From NCBI GenBank assembly GCA_003194525.1, contig NBIV01000006.1, forward strand, positions 62,001-126,000: 64,000 nt of DNA. The letters are read 5' to 3'. The notes beneath the pieces were generated by a model. It was given only the letters and a program-made list of their open reading frames with translations, was not told the DNA's origin and searched no databases. The stretch is from Gracilariopsis chorda. Lineage: Eukaryota > Rhodophyta > Florideophyceae > Gracilariales > Gracilariaceae. Positions 41,252 through 54,610 of this stretch are shown in pieces. A program made the translations under genes and the position numbers. Every line of letters starts with the position of its first letter. Positions within the stretch are counted from its first letter, which is position 1.

Positions 41252-43429
41252 ATGTCGAGAAATCCCTCCGATGCGGAGCCAGTGGTTACGCGTAGTCGCT
41301 CCCGCGACAACGCGGTCACTTCCGAAGTCCGCTTCGTACCCCGTAGTCCTATACGGACCAAGTTCCAGCCGTACTGGCGCCGCTTCATCGCGGAATGATA
41401 CCCCCGACCGGGAACCCCGGAACCTTTTTTTGCCCTCGTCATCACCCCCGCAGGGGAATGTAGCATCGACTCCGGCTGTTGTCACAGTGCCCCAGGCACC
41501 CCGGCCTGCTCCCGCTGTCGCGGCTTCAAACCCCCTTGGAACGGGCGATAACACCCCCCGGGGGACTTCCCTGGAATCCCAGGTCCGCGCTCTGTGGACC
41601 GCCCATGAAACCCTGTAGGGGAACTAAAATCCCTCCAAGAGGTGGTCTTGGCAACCCCCGTAAAGGAGGTCGCCGAGAAACTCCGTATTTTACGGTCTGA
41701 CGTCAACTCCGTGTTGGAGAGTTTGGGGTAACCCTCCACCTTCATCGAAGGAGTTGAAGCCCGATTTGATCGGATTGGTGCCCGCCTGGTGACGCTGGAG
41801 CAGTTCGTCCTCAGGGACAAACCATCCCAGGATGATTCAGTAAACAAGGCATCGCACAACGACCAGCTTGCTGGGAAGAAGAAACGCCGTCATCGACGGA
41901 AAAACCACCGAAAATATTCGGACTCCGATTCTTCGACATCGTCAGACTCATCCCGAAACCATTCGGTTAGCTCGAGCTCCTTGGACTCCGACTCGGAGGA
42001 CGAGAAGCGAGGCTACTCCTCCCGCTCGAAGCGGTCATCGGCCACTGAAGGTGTGGTCCGAACCCGCCAGAAGTGGAGAAGACACCCCGGTCTCCGGGAA
42101 TTGAAACCGACAAACCCGGATTACCGGAAGCTTTTATCATACCGGTACTACCGGCTCGAAGACTCGTCACTTGGACGTACGCCCCGTGGTACGGGAAAGG
42201 TGCGAGAATGCATTAAGCGAATGCAGCTTTCGCTCCGCAACCAGTATTTTACTGGAGAGGACCCAGTGCTAGTACTGGATTTCCTATCCCGCTTTGTAGC
42301 GGAGGCCGATATCCTCGTTATGAATGAGGGACAAGCCTATTTGGCTTTACCGTATTTCCTACGGGGAGTGGCGGAGGACCAATACAACTCTGTCAGAGGA
42401 TCCTGTCGTGCCTCTGAGGGAGGGGTTACTTGCTGGCTGGAGGCTGTGCAGTATCTTCTGCGCTCCTACGCCACAAACACCGCTATTCAGCAGGATATCC
42501 TTGCTTTGCGAGGTACACGCCAGCGTGCTGGAGAGACCGAGACCGATTACTCAGTGTGCCTTAACAAGGCTTTCCACATATGTGGTAAAGTATACCCCGC
42601 TGGGGAGCGCAGTATCATGTTCATCGATGGTCTTGACCCGGCAATCCGGAGTTTAGTTACCCGTTATCGGGAGGACAAGCGGAGGATCACCTATCTCGAG
42701 CTGGTCCAACACGCCCGAGCGGAAGGGGATGCACTTCGTGCAAGAACTCCGAACAATCGGTCTAAATCCGCCAAGGCGTTGTTGCTGGAAAGCGAAGCTC
42801 CCTCACTCCCGCTCAACGCGGATGGGAACCCTGGACAGGGATTTGATACCGTGCATTTAGTGCAGGGGGATGGTGTGTCGATACCCACCAGCAATTTGCC
42901 GTCAACGACGGAGATGAATCGTGATACGGGAACAGAAGATCCCGTTCTATACGGTGGTAACGGTAGGGTCCAACACCAACGACTCCCGTTTTCAAACGGT
43001 CATTCCCGTTATCAACGGCCTGGATGGACTGACACCCGCCCTGCGGTTCGCTTCTCCGATACTCGGAATGATAATCCGCGTGTCGCGGTATTGGCTCTCA
43101 TTTGCCACCTTTCCTATGCCCATGGCCATACCTTACCTCAGTGTATTTGTTCACTGAAGGATATGGCCAAGGTAGTGGAAAATTATGAGGCCCTGACTCC
43201 AGAGGAGAAACGTTCCGTCCCGACGGCTTCCTACCTCCGTGCTAAAACGGACTTTTCCCATGCCCTACCACAGACCCCGCGTGCGCGGCAAGCTTCATAC
43301 ACCCCGGTTCGGGATATCACGCAACCATCCGTTGCAACCCCCGCTTATGCGGATAGAAACCCCGTCAACGGGATGAAGCACTCGTTGTCGAGGAAACCAA
43401 CCCACCGCCGAAGGCTGAAAACTAACTGA
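41252..43429 (+). pseudogene. Ty3 copy 2 gag
   Basis: ATG 41252 (MSRNPSDAEPVV as in copy 1). An extra C near 41357 and a change near 41616 (TAG) disrupt the N-terminal third. From 41789 the frame is open for 546 codons and includes the KKKRRHRRK run, the serine-acid block and the capsid-like part. The zinc knuckle reads CHLSYAHGHTLPQC, so its second Cys is Ser. A missing C near 43365 (four C against five in copy 1) changes the last 25 residues. Confidence 0.85.
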
Positions 43430-43430
43430 G

Positions 43431-46400
43431 GGAGTCTCCCCTTTGGGAGAGGCGTCCTCAAAAACGAGGCTATTGGCGTCCGAGGCGTCCTCGCCTCGCT
43501 CACCGGTGAAAGTCCTCTCGAGGAAAGACACCGCTGACGCGAACTCTGCGCACCTCGGTGTGTTGCGTCGCCCGTGGATACGGAGTAAAAATCCCCAGAT
43601 TCCCGGTAGATTCTCGGTCTTGGCCAAGCGCAATTATAAGGTCCATGCCGACCTTTGCCTTGATCCCCAGTTTATGGTGAGGTTTCTCACCGTCCTGGAT
43701 ACAGGTGCAGGCCCCAACTTTGTTGTGGAATCATTGTTACCCCCGCTTTTGCGGTCTCGTATCCGCTCTGACGCGGTCCCCAACATTTCGGATGCGAACA
43801 ACAATCCGTTACAAACGGTGGGCACAGTGGATGTCATCGTGAGACTTGGTACCTCTGTGGTGAAGTTGGACTTCATCGTTTGCCGTTCATTGGCAGCACC
43901 AGTCATACTGGGATGTGATTACTGCGACAGATTTGTCGACGCAATCAGGCCCCGCCTCAGGCGCGTAGAACTTGACGACGGATCGTCGGTTCCGATTGTT
44001 CGCCGCCCGCTAAAGCGGTCCTATCGGAAACAAGTTCCGCTCCCTGCTGCGCAGGAACCACCGCCCGCGTCCCGCGAGTCCACCAAGCTCCGCGTCGCTG
44101 CCTCGGTTTCTATACCGGCTGAGTCCCAAGTCTGGGTGTAGGGAAATTCCCGTCAACACGGTCTTCAGGTTATACAACCCCTCGCCTCGTTGTACGAGAA
44201 ATCCCAGCTGGCGCAGGCTAATGGAATTGTCTCCATTTCCCCGGATGTTCCTTTCCGGATATTGGTTGCCAACCTCGGCAAACACCCCCAGTATCTGGTA
44301 AAACACCAAGTAATTGGGAGTGTAACCCCCCATCCTATGGGAATGCTGCCAACAAAGATGACAGCCGCCGGTGTACTCGGAGTTACCACCTCTTCTGAGG
44401 AGTTCGCCCCGCCGTCCGAAGACTTCAGGTCTAAGGAGGGGGAGGAAACCGCTACTTCAGCGTCGAACATACCGACTAACTCGGAATTGCGAACCACACC
44501 TGTTGTACAGGACAATGCTCCATGGAGCAACGACCGGATTGATCCGGAAAAGGAACTTGAAGCGCTGGACTTCAGCCACGTGCCAGAGTCCCACCGCGAC
44601 AAACTCCGTACAATGTTACGGGAATTCACCACAATGTGGGATGGCTCGCTTGGCGAGATTAACGCAACGGAACATCGGATCGATTTCATCCTCGGTGCGC
44701 GACCGGTTGCACAACCCCCTTACAGGGCAGGTCCGAAAGCTCAGGAAGAGGAGCAGTCCCAAGTGGACAAGATGCTCTGCGCAGGTGTGATTGAGCCCGC
44801 TCAATCGCCCTGGGCATCCCCAGTTGTACTGGCTTTAAAGGCCGACGGAACCTGGAAGTTCTGTGTCGACTACCGCCGGCTCAATGCCGTGACTGTTCGG
44901 GACACGTACCCTATCCCTCGTATGGACGAGTGTATTGACTCCCTTGGAGACGCCACCGTGTTCACGGCCCTCGATGCCAATTGGGAATATTGGCAAGTAC
45001 CTGTCAGAGAGGAGGATCGTGACATAACCGCATTCACCTGCCACGCAGAAACGTACCGCTTCAAGCGGATGCCATTTGGGTTAACCAACGCCCCTGCCAC
45101 CTTTCAGCGTGCAGTAGATATTCTACTCAACCGCTTTAAGTGGCGGAGTTGTCTGGCCTACCTTGATGATATTATCATCTTCTCCAACTCGTTGGACGAC
45201 CATCTCACTCACGTCTAAGACGTGCTGACCGTACTCCGCGATGCGGGAATTGCCCTCAAGTTGAGGAAATGCGAGTTCTTCACAGATACTGTGAAGTATC
45301 TGGGTCACATTATCCGTCCTGGACGGTTAGCGATCGAGAAAGCTCGAGTCAAACCCCTCGTTGAGGCGAAAGAGCCCCGTACTCAAACGGAACTGCGCTC
45401 CTTTTTGGGGCTAGTCAACGTCTATCGACGGTTTATCCCGAACTTTTCGGATACCGCGGCGCCCCAAAACGCGTTGTTGCGAAAAGGGAAGCCCCCAAAA
45501 CTGGGAACATTTACGCCCGAGCAATCGGAAGCTTTTAACTCCTTGAAGGAGGCTGTCACCTCAGCACCAATCCTACATCTCCCAAAACTTGGGTTGCCAT
45601 ACTCCGTAGATACGGACTCGAGCGACTACCAAGTCGGGTGTGCTCTTTTTCAAACCAACCCCGAGGGGGAACGACATCCAATTGGTTATTGGTCGCGCTT
45701 GCTCAATGTTCATGAGCGGAACTACTCCGTATCGGCGAAAGAGTGCCTCGCCGTTGTAAGGGCGATGACCACTTTGCACCCCTACCGTATGGGAGTTCAC
45801 TTCACCGTTTACACGGATCATTCCTCATTGAGGTGTTTAATGAATATCTCCGACCCGTCGGGACGCCTCATGCGCTGGAGACTCCGTCTCGCAGAATATC
45901 ACTTTCAAGTTATTTATAAAAAGGGCGCGTAGAACACCCAAGCCGACGCCTTGTCGCGGCTACCCAAAAGTGGGGAAGCACTCCCAACGAAGGATGATGA
46001 AGTCCCATGTTTCATGGCCATAGACCCGGAGGATCCGGAATGTGCCGTCGAGGCGGGGCCAGAAAACTGGGACGAGGATGCTGACTTTCACGAACTACTC
46101 GCATCACGAGATGAATCGGAGAACCCGTTACCGGGAAACTTTGTACCGGTATCACTAAAAGAAATGATCCAAGAACAATTCGGTGACCCATTCTGTACGA
46201 GGATTCCTGCCCGTCTTAACGGTGGTGAAGATCTCCCTTTCGGGGTAAACGACAAAGGCTACCTCGTAAGGAAGGTCGAAGCCCGCCAACAGATTGTGGT
46301 ACCTCATTCCCTGCAGTCGCGGGTGTTACATCTATCACACTGCGCCCCCATTGGAGTTCACCCAGGTGGGAGGAAACTCTACCTAACCCTGCGAAGGGAT

Positions 46401-49148
46401 TTCTATTGGCCCGCCATGGCGGTGGATTGCTACGCAAACGTGCGGTTTTGTAGCGAATGCGCGAAGAATCGCGTGAAACTCGGCAGAAATGCAAAGAAGA
46501 TGAAACAATTCCCCGCAAAGGCACCGCTCGAGTTTATCGCGATCGCTATTCTCGGACCACTACTCACCACAAAACGTGGAAACAAGTTTCTACTTGTCAT
46601 TACCGACCGCTTTTCTAAGCTGGTACGGACTGTCCCTCTTCGGAGGATAACCGCTCTCACGGTGGCCCAGGCTCTGGTGACGCACTGGATTTTCGTCTAC
46701 GGTCCCCCTGTGGAGGTGCTCTCCGATAGCGGGAAACAGTTCGTGAGCAAGTTCTTCCAGGATGTTTGTCGCATCGATGTCAAGAACTTGTTCACGACTA
46801 CCTACCACCCCCAGTGTAATGGGCAAGTTGAACGGTTTAACCGGACGTTACTCGCGGCGTTACGTTCCTACGTCGCTGACCACCCAACGAATTGGGATCT
46901 CTACGCTGATGCGGTAACCTACGCGTACAATACGCAGGTACACCGGACTACTGGAGTTTCGCCATTCGAGTGGGTTCTATCTAGAACACCCCCGCCTGTG
47001 GCGCTGGAACCCCAAGCTACCTTGAACAATTTCCCATCTGTGGGTATCTACCGGCAGCAATGGAAGCAATGGCTTTCCAAGCTGGTCCCCGCTGCACGGA
47101 AGTCTATGGCACAGGCCCAAGCCGCTTACAAGCGGGATTTTGATGCTCGCTTGCGAGGGAAACCGTCCCCGATTCGGGCGAATAACTACGTCTTCATCAG
47201 GAAGGAGTACTACAATCCGGAACGGGAGAAGCGGCATAAACTCTCGCCTGTGGCGGATGGACCATTCAAGGTCATCTCTGTAAACACCGACACTGACGTG
47301 ATAGAGATGGGCGACACGCACGAACGAATTTCCCGTGATCGTGTTGTCCTTGCCCCTCCTCCCTCGTCAGAGGTAGTCCTGGATCCAGGCAACCCCGTTT
47401 CTACGGACTCTGCAACACCGGAATCATCCGGGACTACTAGGCCTACGGTACTACCACACCCCAGCCGGGGACTCTCAGACCTACCGACCCTGTCGGACTC
47501 ACCGGCTCAGACGGGTAGTTCGGGCCTCTCAGCGCCCACCCTTACCACGTCTGCCCCACTGGCGCGCATTTATACCCGCCAGGCAGGGAATTTTATCCCT
47601 TATCCCGCCGCTCCGTCTAAGGAGGGGGAGGAGAACACTCATTTTCGAGGAACGATATCGCCGTCGCAACGAGAAACACACCGTAACATACAGAACACTG
47701 ACCGTGGAGCACGGAGTATGTCACGAGACACTAATCCCTAGTTCCCGGGCATTGCTGTGCAACAGGAACCAGACGTGCAGGCCCCGCAAAAGCAGCAAAT
47801 ACACCGTTTGTCACGGGAAAACGAGAAGCCTCCCTCCAATACCGCAGCAGCGGAAATCCAATCGCCCGATCCATCCCCGGAGGCATCGCCACAAACGCGG
47901 GAAATATACCGTGCTACACGGGAAGTTGAAGCGCAACTACTGCACAAGCCTGTCAGGGAAGGATCCCCGATAAGGGAGTATGGTGACGATTGCCCCCAAT
48001 CTTCTTGGCAGAGCGATGCATCGAAGCCGCCATTGGCGGAAGCCCCCGCGGAAGTGGTTCAATTAGGTCCAGCAGACCCGCGCCCCGCGGAGAAGAGGCG
48101 CCCAGATACGCCAGCCTCACAGGGAAATACCCACACCCCTCTTGGGGAAAAAGGCAGCCAAGCCGCAGTCGAAGCCTCAGGCCCTGGCTCGCAAGCACCG
48201 GAAACGCCTCCCGTCGTTGACGGAATCGAAGCCCCCACTCCGGGGAATAATTTGCGCCAACCCCCGCAACGCTGCAGCGAAGAACCGAGGAACTCGGGAT
48301 AAACGCGCGCCATCGCACGCTCGAAACCGGTTGTACCGGACGCTGCTTCTCCTCATGGAGATGGTGCACCGCGCTTAGCGGCAATTCCCCTGAAAAGGGT
48401 GTCTTCGGCACCTGCCCGGCACCCGCCAAAGGCGAATTTTGACCAAAATACCGGTGTACTGGAGTTAGCACCAGGCAACCCGTCAGTAACCGGGGACACC
48501 ACGGCGTCGCCGGAACGTAGGGTGCAGAGCGCTCGTGCACCTGGCAGGGAGGCGGAACGCTTACCAATCACCGTGTCGCACGGGACCCCGCAGGGGATGT
48601 CGCAAACGCCGTTCCTGCATACGTGGCAAAGACCCCGCAAGCTCGCGGTTCGCGAAGAAGACCGCACTCGCGGAGTTCAAGTCCCCCGCCGGTTGGCGGT
48701 TCGCCCGGCCTACCGTGAAGACGAAAACAACGACACCCCTCTGGGGAAGGACTTGCCGGTGGAAACCGTGACTTCATACACCCTCTTGAGGGATATTTTC
48801 CCGCATGAGCCGCGGCCACTAGGACAGCGCACAGCAACGCCAGAGACATCGCCGACAACCCGGATAGGGGGTAATATACCGCGCAGCGGACAACTCTCGC
48901 AAGGGAATATAACCACCACCCGGCACGGCCGGCAGGTCTAAGAGCGAGAGTTTGTAGTAGACCGACTTGTCGGACACACCTGGGACCAGGATGGTATTCT
49001 ACAATACCACGTCCGCTGGTAGAGGTATGACCCCAGTGGGGATACGTGGGAGCCCATTGAACACCTCCCATGATCGCAGGTCGTGCGATACCACCGTCAT
49101 ACGGAAACTGCAGCCCCAGCCACGCTGGTTAATGCCCAAGTCGGGTAA
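43431..49148 (+). pseudogene. Ty3 copy 2 pol (protease-RT-RNase H-integrase-linker-chromodomain)
   Basis: One register for about 1,900 codons with no frameshift, showing that the ancestral pol was a single polyprotein ending in the chromodomain. Stops at 44139 (TAG), 45216 (TAA), 45930 (TAG), 47739 (TAG), 48300 (TAA), 48939 (TAA) and two more inside the chromodomain. Protease VLDTGAGPNF; RT CVDYRRLNAVT and YLDDIIIFS; RNase H YSVDTDSSDYQ; integrase LSDSGKQF (Asn of copy 1 changed to Ser) and HPQCNGQVERFNRT. One codon (Leu in RILDVKN) is deleted without shifting the frame. Chromodomain remnant: VGHTWDQDGILQYHVRW-stop-RYDPSGDTWEP. There is no ATG at the start; it lies in the -1 frame to gag. Confidence 0.9.
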
Positions 49149-49335
49149 CGCTGCCGCGTGGGCGGAGGGCAGTAAGAAGGGATTGCAAGGGAAAGTCCGT
49201 CCAAGACGGGGAATTCTAAATGGAAATCACCGTCCGAGACGGGAAAGTTTACCTAGTGTAGCAACAAGCTCCATACTACACTACACTAACTGGCATAGCC
49301 AGGGAAAGAAGAACCAGGAAACTGGACTAGAGGTT

Positions 49336-49632
49336 TCAGTCACCCCCATCGTTCGGGGCGTAACCACCAGCGAGGCGGTAGGCCAACGCGTCCGCCATGG
49401 TGGTGACATCCCCCGATAACTCGGCAGCGCTCAGACCGGCACCCCGGAGAAAACGTGCGATGATCTCGTTTTCAATCGCCGTCACCCCGCTGTGGATAGA
49501 AGGTCCGGCACTTGCCTCCGAAGGGTCAGCAGGTGGCTCGGCCGGAGATACGCCCTCTGGGAAAACTTCCGCGCTAGCGCCGGTTTCCTCTACGTCCACC
49601 TCCCCGGGTTCTTCCGGTTCGTTATCAACCAT
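49336..49632 (-). CDS. aORF2 of Ty3 copy 2, unknown protein
   Basis: 98 residues, ATG 49632, intact. Differs from copy 1 aORF2 by about ten residues, nearly all in the Pro/Ala-rich middle; the C-terminal half is the same but for two positions (Val/Ala and His/Arg). It overlaps the end of aORF1 in another frame, with the same six-G run upstream. Confidence 0.7.
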   Translation of the reverse strand: MVDNEPEEPGEVDVEETGASAEVFPEGVSPAEPPADPSEASAGPSIHSGVTAIENEIIARFLRGAGLSAAELSGDVTTMADALAYRLAGGYAPNDGGD

Positions 49633-51122
49633 CCGGTACTCCCCCCGTATGCGCGGTAGTAGTCGTCAGAATCGACGTACCCAACAGGGTGGTTTTCCAG
49701 CACATGCCGGGGCGTATCGCGAAGCTCGCGCGCCTCCTCGGAGGAAATTTCCCGGAACTCCCAAGGGTCGAAGTAGATAAAATCCCCCGCAAGGGCGGTG
49801 TTTCTACCGAGTCCTGGACCACCGTTGTTACCGCTGCCGCCATCCATACGACCGGTTTGCTCCAGCGGGACCTCACTCCAGCTGACGCTGTCGATGTACC
49901 CAAGTAATTAGAGGACCTGTTCATTGTTGGCCTGGTTCCCAAGGGGGATGCGAAGGCCCAAATTGCGGATCGCTGCCTGCACACGCGGTGGAAGGAACCA
50001 GAGACGAAACTGGTCGTACGCCTCGTTGAGGATATAAGCCGCAGCGCGGGCCGCCCACTCCGTAACCAATACGTACCACAACCCCGACCGGGGATCCTGC
50101 ATTAGGAGCAAACCGAGGTACGTAAGTACTGGCGGGAGTTCTATGTAGCACCCCCGGCAGGCTTCGTGGAAGCGCCACCACTCGGGGAGTGCTACATACC
50201 GACCTAGTCGGTGAGGCGGCGCAATCCGCTCTATCTCCACGTTCTGATACGGGATGAAATACCCGAATCGGGATCGCCAACGCCGCTCGTAGCGGATGAA
50301 GTTTTGGAGAAAGTTAGACCGGTATTGCCGGGGAAGATACCTGAACTCTGCCCGAATAATCGGTCGCTCCCAACAAAGGGCTTCTTGCCGCACTGCGGGG
50401 AAATTCCTCCAAGCGAGGGTCTTGAGGCGGAACAGATTGTCGCCGTATCCGACCTCCCCGCGAGTGCGGAAGTGGCTAATGTCGAAGCCGAACTCGGATG
50501 GGACCGGTACATCGAAGGGGGCCCGACTCTGCCGTTGGTATGCCATGTGCGTCAACGAGGTCTGCGCCGCAGCGACGGTCTCGCCCGAATTCCTTCGGAG
50601 GTAGTGACGTGGAATCGCAATCCGGTGACGCCAATCCCACGATGTGGTGACTGCTCTGGGCAGATCCCCCGGAAGGGTGTCTGAGCCATCCGCATAAGCG
50701 GTGACCAATTCCTCATTGAGGACAGCGACCAGGGGAAACCGCGGGGCAAGGCGCAGGCGCAACGCGTGATTCCGATTCATCGGGTTGAGCCCCACCAGGG
50801 TGTTGTAGGTTGGCCAGTTGAACGCCGGAGCGGTTCCGGAGGACACCACCGAAGCTGGTAGTGCAAAGGGATGGTCGGCTGCAGCAGCCATATTCCCCGG
50901 TTGTACCGGATGTCGATCGCCCTGAGGCAGGGGAACTGACCGGAAACCGGTGGTGTATCGCCCGAGAAGCCTCGGAGGTTGGCTGTGGTTGTTGATGTTG
51001 TTGTCGTCGTTTATTTCTCCCTTGTCGAGGGTGGCTCTTGTTGTCGTTTGTGCGCTTGGTAACTCTGGTGCAGAGGGATTTACCGGAGAACCGGAGACAG
51101 AGCACGCGCTTTTATCACCCAT
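49590..51122 (-). pseudogene. aORF1 of Ty3 copy 2, one stop codon
   Basis: ATG 51122, 55 bp inside the 3' LTR edge. Open for 404 codons, then a TAA at 49908-49910 where copies 1 and 3 have CAA; the same frame resumes and ends at 49590 with the same tail as copy 1. No frameshift in about 510 codons, although the gag and pol of this copy carry many lesions. Same Arg/Trp-rich body and polar N-terminus; unknown function. Confidence 0.65.
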
Positions 51123-51176
51123 TTCCGTCTGGGAATCCTCCGCGTCCGCGGTCGTTTTTTCGTCTTAGGGGGGATA

Positions 51177-52003
51177 TGAAGTGCAACGCCCTCAGGGAGG
51201 GATTCTGGGTACTTGATCGTTTTCCCGATATTATCGGTTGTGTAGTGTGTGTATGAATTACGCCCCACAATGGTGGGTATGGACACGTGGGACACGGTTT
51301 TGGGTCGATTGGCGGTTGGCCACAGTAGTGGATGTTGCCACGAAATGTGGAGTATTTTAGTTAATATTACTTATTATTTTCACACCCATTTCTGGGAAGC
51401 TAGTACTTAGTGCGACGGCGCACTGCCGTCGCACCAGTAAACCTTCCCCAAGAAGGGACCCCAACCTGGGGAGTTGGCTCTATTTGTTGACGCTTGCGCG
51501 CGTACTCTACTCCTCCTTGGAGGGAAACGACGTAAACCACGGGACATCTAACCCCCTTGCACATCTAAAGAAACCCATCCTTGGGAGTATAATTGTTTCA
51601 ATCATATTGGTGTTTCGCCCTGTATAGGGAGTCCTCTCCCCCGGCATTGCCGTATCTGTTCGTCGGTCTCGCGACTTACTTCGTCCTCTCTTCCTCCTCT
51701 TCGCCCTTCCTTTTCCCCCTTTTTAGGGTAGCACCTCCCGCTACCCGCGGCCTTCGTGTGCGCATCCGCTCACACACCCCCACTTACGTGGAAACATACC
51801 TCTACTGAGGATCACACCCCACTCACGCGGATACCGATTCTTCGCCTTCACCTCCCTGCACGAGTCGCGACAGGTGTCCCTGGTCTTACAAACCGGTTTC
51901 GCCGTGACACCTCTGGGAGGGCTCTACCCAACTGGGTTCACCTCGTGAGAGGAAGATCCCGAACGTCTTTCGGTGTTTTTCCCCTTTGGGGCACTGCACC
52001 ACA
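51177..52003 (+). repeat. 3' LTR of Ty3 copy 2
   Basis: 827 bp, the same boundaries as the 5' LTR; conserved hairpin at 51410-51434. The polypurine tract is at 51165-51176 just before it. Confidence 0.95.
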
Positions 52004-52008
52004 CAGAT
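52004..52008. repeat. Target site duplication, right (CAGAT)
   Basis: Matches 40316-40320 exactly. Five bp is the usual duplication size for Ty3/gypsy elements. Confidence 0.9.
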
Positions 52009-53459
52009 TACCACATGTACATCCATGTTGGCGTTTGAGCTCCGGACGATTCTGTAAACTTAAGAAACTTGCTTGCACATCAGTGTTCTTGGTTTTTTAG
52101 AATCATTTTAAGATTCCAGCTTAGTTCTAGCCGTGCTAATGGTCGATGAGAGTACTCTATGTTAAACAGCATTATGCTTGATTTTCCCGTTGGCCTCCGT
52201 TTATGCAAGGCTTACCGAGTTCAGTCCCATATTTAGACGTTTGTTACTTTGCAAAATTCATCAGCACTGATGACGGTATAACTGAATTGGCAATCACTGT
52301 CGTCGGGGAGAGTCTTGGTGATCTGACATGAACCCAGAGTGCCCTTGATGACTTGTCACGGGTCTCTCGGGAATCGTTCATGACCGTTTGATCATTGTTG
52401 TACCAGGCGAGGTGTGTGCCAACGTTGAAATTAATAAGGGACGTGTACTTCGGAGCCATCGTTGTCCATGTGCACCGCCAGGAGGTGTGTGACGTAAGCA
52501 GGTTGACATGTCATATTTACAATATGCTGCAAAGATATGAACTTGGCTTTGAGGCCGAGTTGACATGGCCAATACGTCATAGATCGCTTTAGGACAACAA
52601 TTAGTGGAAAAAAATGGTGAGATAGACAGTTTGGATCTGATGCTGGAGCCAACTACACTCAAACAAAGGTTAATAGTGACTAGTTCTAACATCACTCTCC
52701 CCAAATATTAGAGTCGACCGGACTCGTAAGTAATCAAGACAAAAAGTTCCTTAGACTCGTACAAACCCTGATTCCGGAGAAAATATGAACAGGTAACGTT
52801 GACAGCGAGGGTTCGAACGGAGCTTGACTTTCATCCTCCAAGAGTTTCAATAATATTTCACTATTTGTTGTACGTAGAACTTCTTTCACCCGTATAACAT
52901 CCGTACCATGCGACCATACAGTAGGAGAGGTGCATTTCAAATTTATCGTATATTTTTTTAAATGACGCCATCGTAGTTCAAGAACAGTCGGTGCTGAGGT
53001 ACTTCGCTTTTCTTGGTGTAACAGAGTCCACGATGCTAGGCGAATGGATATGTGACAAACTGCCTGGCAAAGGCGTAGCCTAATTGCTTCGATGTTATTT
53101 ATTCTACCCATCCCGCTACATAATGATCTTCCAACAAGGTTTTCATAGCTGAAGAAATCACAAGCGCCTTCGATAATGGTGTTCTGATCCATTCGGAGGG
53201 CTGGTTGATACTGGAATGCTGAGTTGCTTTGCCGTAGGAGTACGTTCGTCTTCCTATACTGCAGAGAAGTACTTTGCAGTTCATGAAGTCTCCTTACCTC
53301 ATCCTAGTGTTATCAAGACGTTAGTATCCAAGCCATTGGAAAAGAAATTCAAATTGCCTGGCCCATTTTCAGTAACCGGCAATAAATTCTACTTGGTACT
53401 CTTATCTCTTTCTTCATACTCTTTCGTCCTTTCCTGCAACTTTACTGGTGTTGGATGAG
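52009..53459. other. Unassigned flank right of Ty3 copy 2
   Basis: Should be the continuation of the copia remnant cut at 40320, but I see no RNase H motif. A minus-strand frame 53192-52734 (152 codons) has no known domain. It could be the 3' part of the fossil element whose integrase lies at 53460-54610. Confidence 0.35.
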
Positions 53460-54610
53460 GTCGTTGAGAAGGAAATGATTTCTTTTTCGGTATTGTTTGA
53501 GAACACTCCCGTGGAACAAATCACGAGTCTTTGATTTCAGCGTATGGCCGAAGTACAGACGAAATGTTACTGGGCCAAGTTTCTCTGCGATTATGAATGG
53601 CCCACGGTATCCCATTATAGCTTAGAATTCTTTTCTATGGGTTCCGTATTGGGCTTTTTTGTGGACAACCTGACATTTTGTCCAACTATCAATGAGCAAG
53701 GGGATCGGTTCTTGTCAGTGTATGAATTCGAGAAACGATTCTTTCTTTGGGCTTGTGCTCTCGCCTCTCTTGTTGTTTGTTTCATGCTTTCTGAAAAGTT
53801 GAGAGCTGCATCATTTTCTAGAATGAGAGTTTCAAGCGGTAGTACTTTTGAGTGGTCACCATACGTTAGAAAAAATGGTGTAAGTTTTGAAATTGACTTC
53901 TTTGACGAGTTGTTTGCATATTTGAATTTTATGATGTGCTCATTACAACCTGATTGCTTAATATTAAAATATGCCCAAATCATTTCTTCAAGTTTCCTGT
54001 TCATTACTTCGGTTTGGCCATCGGTCTGTGGAGGGTAAGCTGGTGATGTCTTTATCATAGGACCAATGAAGCTGAACAGTTTTTTCGGAGAGTTGCTCTT
54101 AGAAGTCTTGTCCCTGTCGGAAATAATAATTTCAAACAGACAATGATATCTTTATATCTGTTTGCCATAGAGTTCTGCAGTCTGAAGTGCAGTGACATGA
54201 AATGTGGTTGGGATAGTTCGGATAAACTTCGATAGGCGGTGTACTACTATGTACTATGAACTATTCCCAGGTTTCGTTTTGGAAAGTGCTGTCATGAATT
54301 CCATTATTATTTATGCCCACTTCCCTTTTAGCGGAAGTACTGGTCATAGCGGAACCTGGGGTTTCGTGGTTCCTGGTTTTGTTTTTTGACATTGTGGACA
54401 TGAGCCTACGTACTTTTTAATCGTTTGGTGAAACAGTTTCTAATGGTATAGCATCCAAATCTTTTCATATGTCTTTTTGAATGCTAGATGTATTGGTAGA
54501 GGTTTACCATAGTGTTTTTGTAGTACTTTCAATCTTCCGTAGCCCGTTGGAGCGCAAAGTTGTCCTTCTCCATACAAAAATTCGTTTTCTTGTGACATGG
54601 GCCCTGTAGA
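53460..54610 (-). pseudogene. Fossil Ty3/gypsy integrase of a second lineage
   Basis: Read right to left: a degenerate HHCC zinc region (HYGKPLPIHLAFKKTYEKIW, then CPQCQKTKPG), then HRLSKFIRTIPTTFHVTAL where relatives have DRLSK, then IISDRDKTSKSNSPKKLF (second catalytic Asp) and SPAYPPQTDGQTEVMNRKL (catalytic Glu). It ends with KLGPVTFRLYFG and LFHGSVLKQYRKR, the GPF/Y-type C-terminus. The frame is open 54058-53615 and broken by stops and shifts elsewhere. The PQTDGQTE wording differs from the PQCNGQVE of the three full copies, so this is another Ty3 family. Confidence 0.75.

Larger units (their letters stand above)
40321..52003 (+). mobile_element. Ty3/gypsy chromodomain retrotransposon, copy 2 (11,683 bp)
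   Basis: Full-length copy in the opposite orientation to copies 1 and 3. LTRs 40321-41147 and 51177-52003, each 827 bp, about 2% different in the first 260 bp. Flanked by the 5-bp duplication CAGAT on both sides, so this is an ordinary integration event. gag has several lesions. pol keeps one reading register from about 43431 to 49148 but has at least eight stop codons, mostly C-to-T type. The antisense module is nearly intact. Confidence 0.95.
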
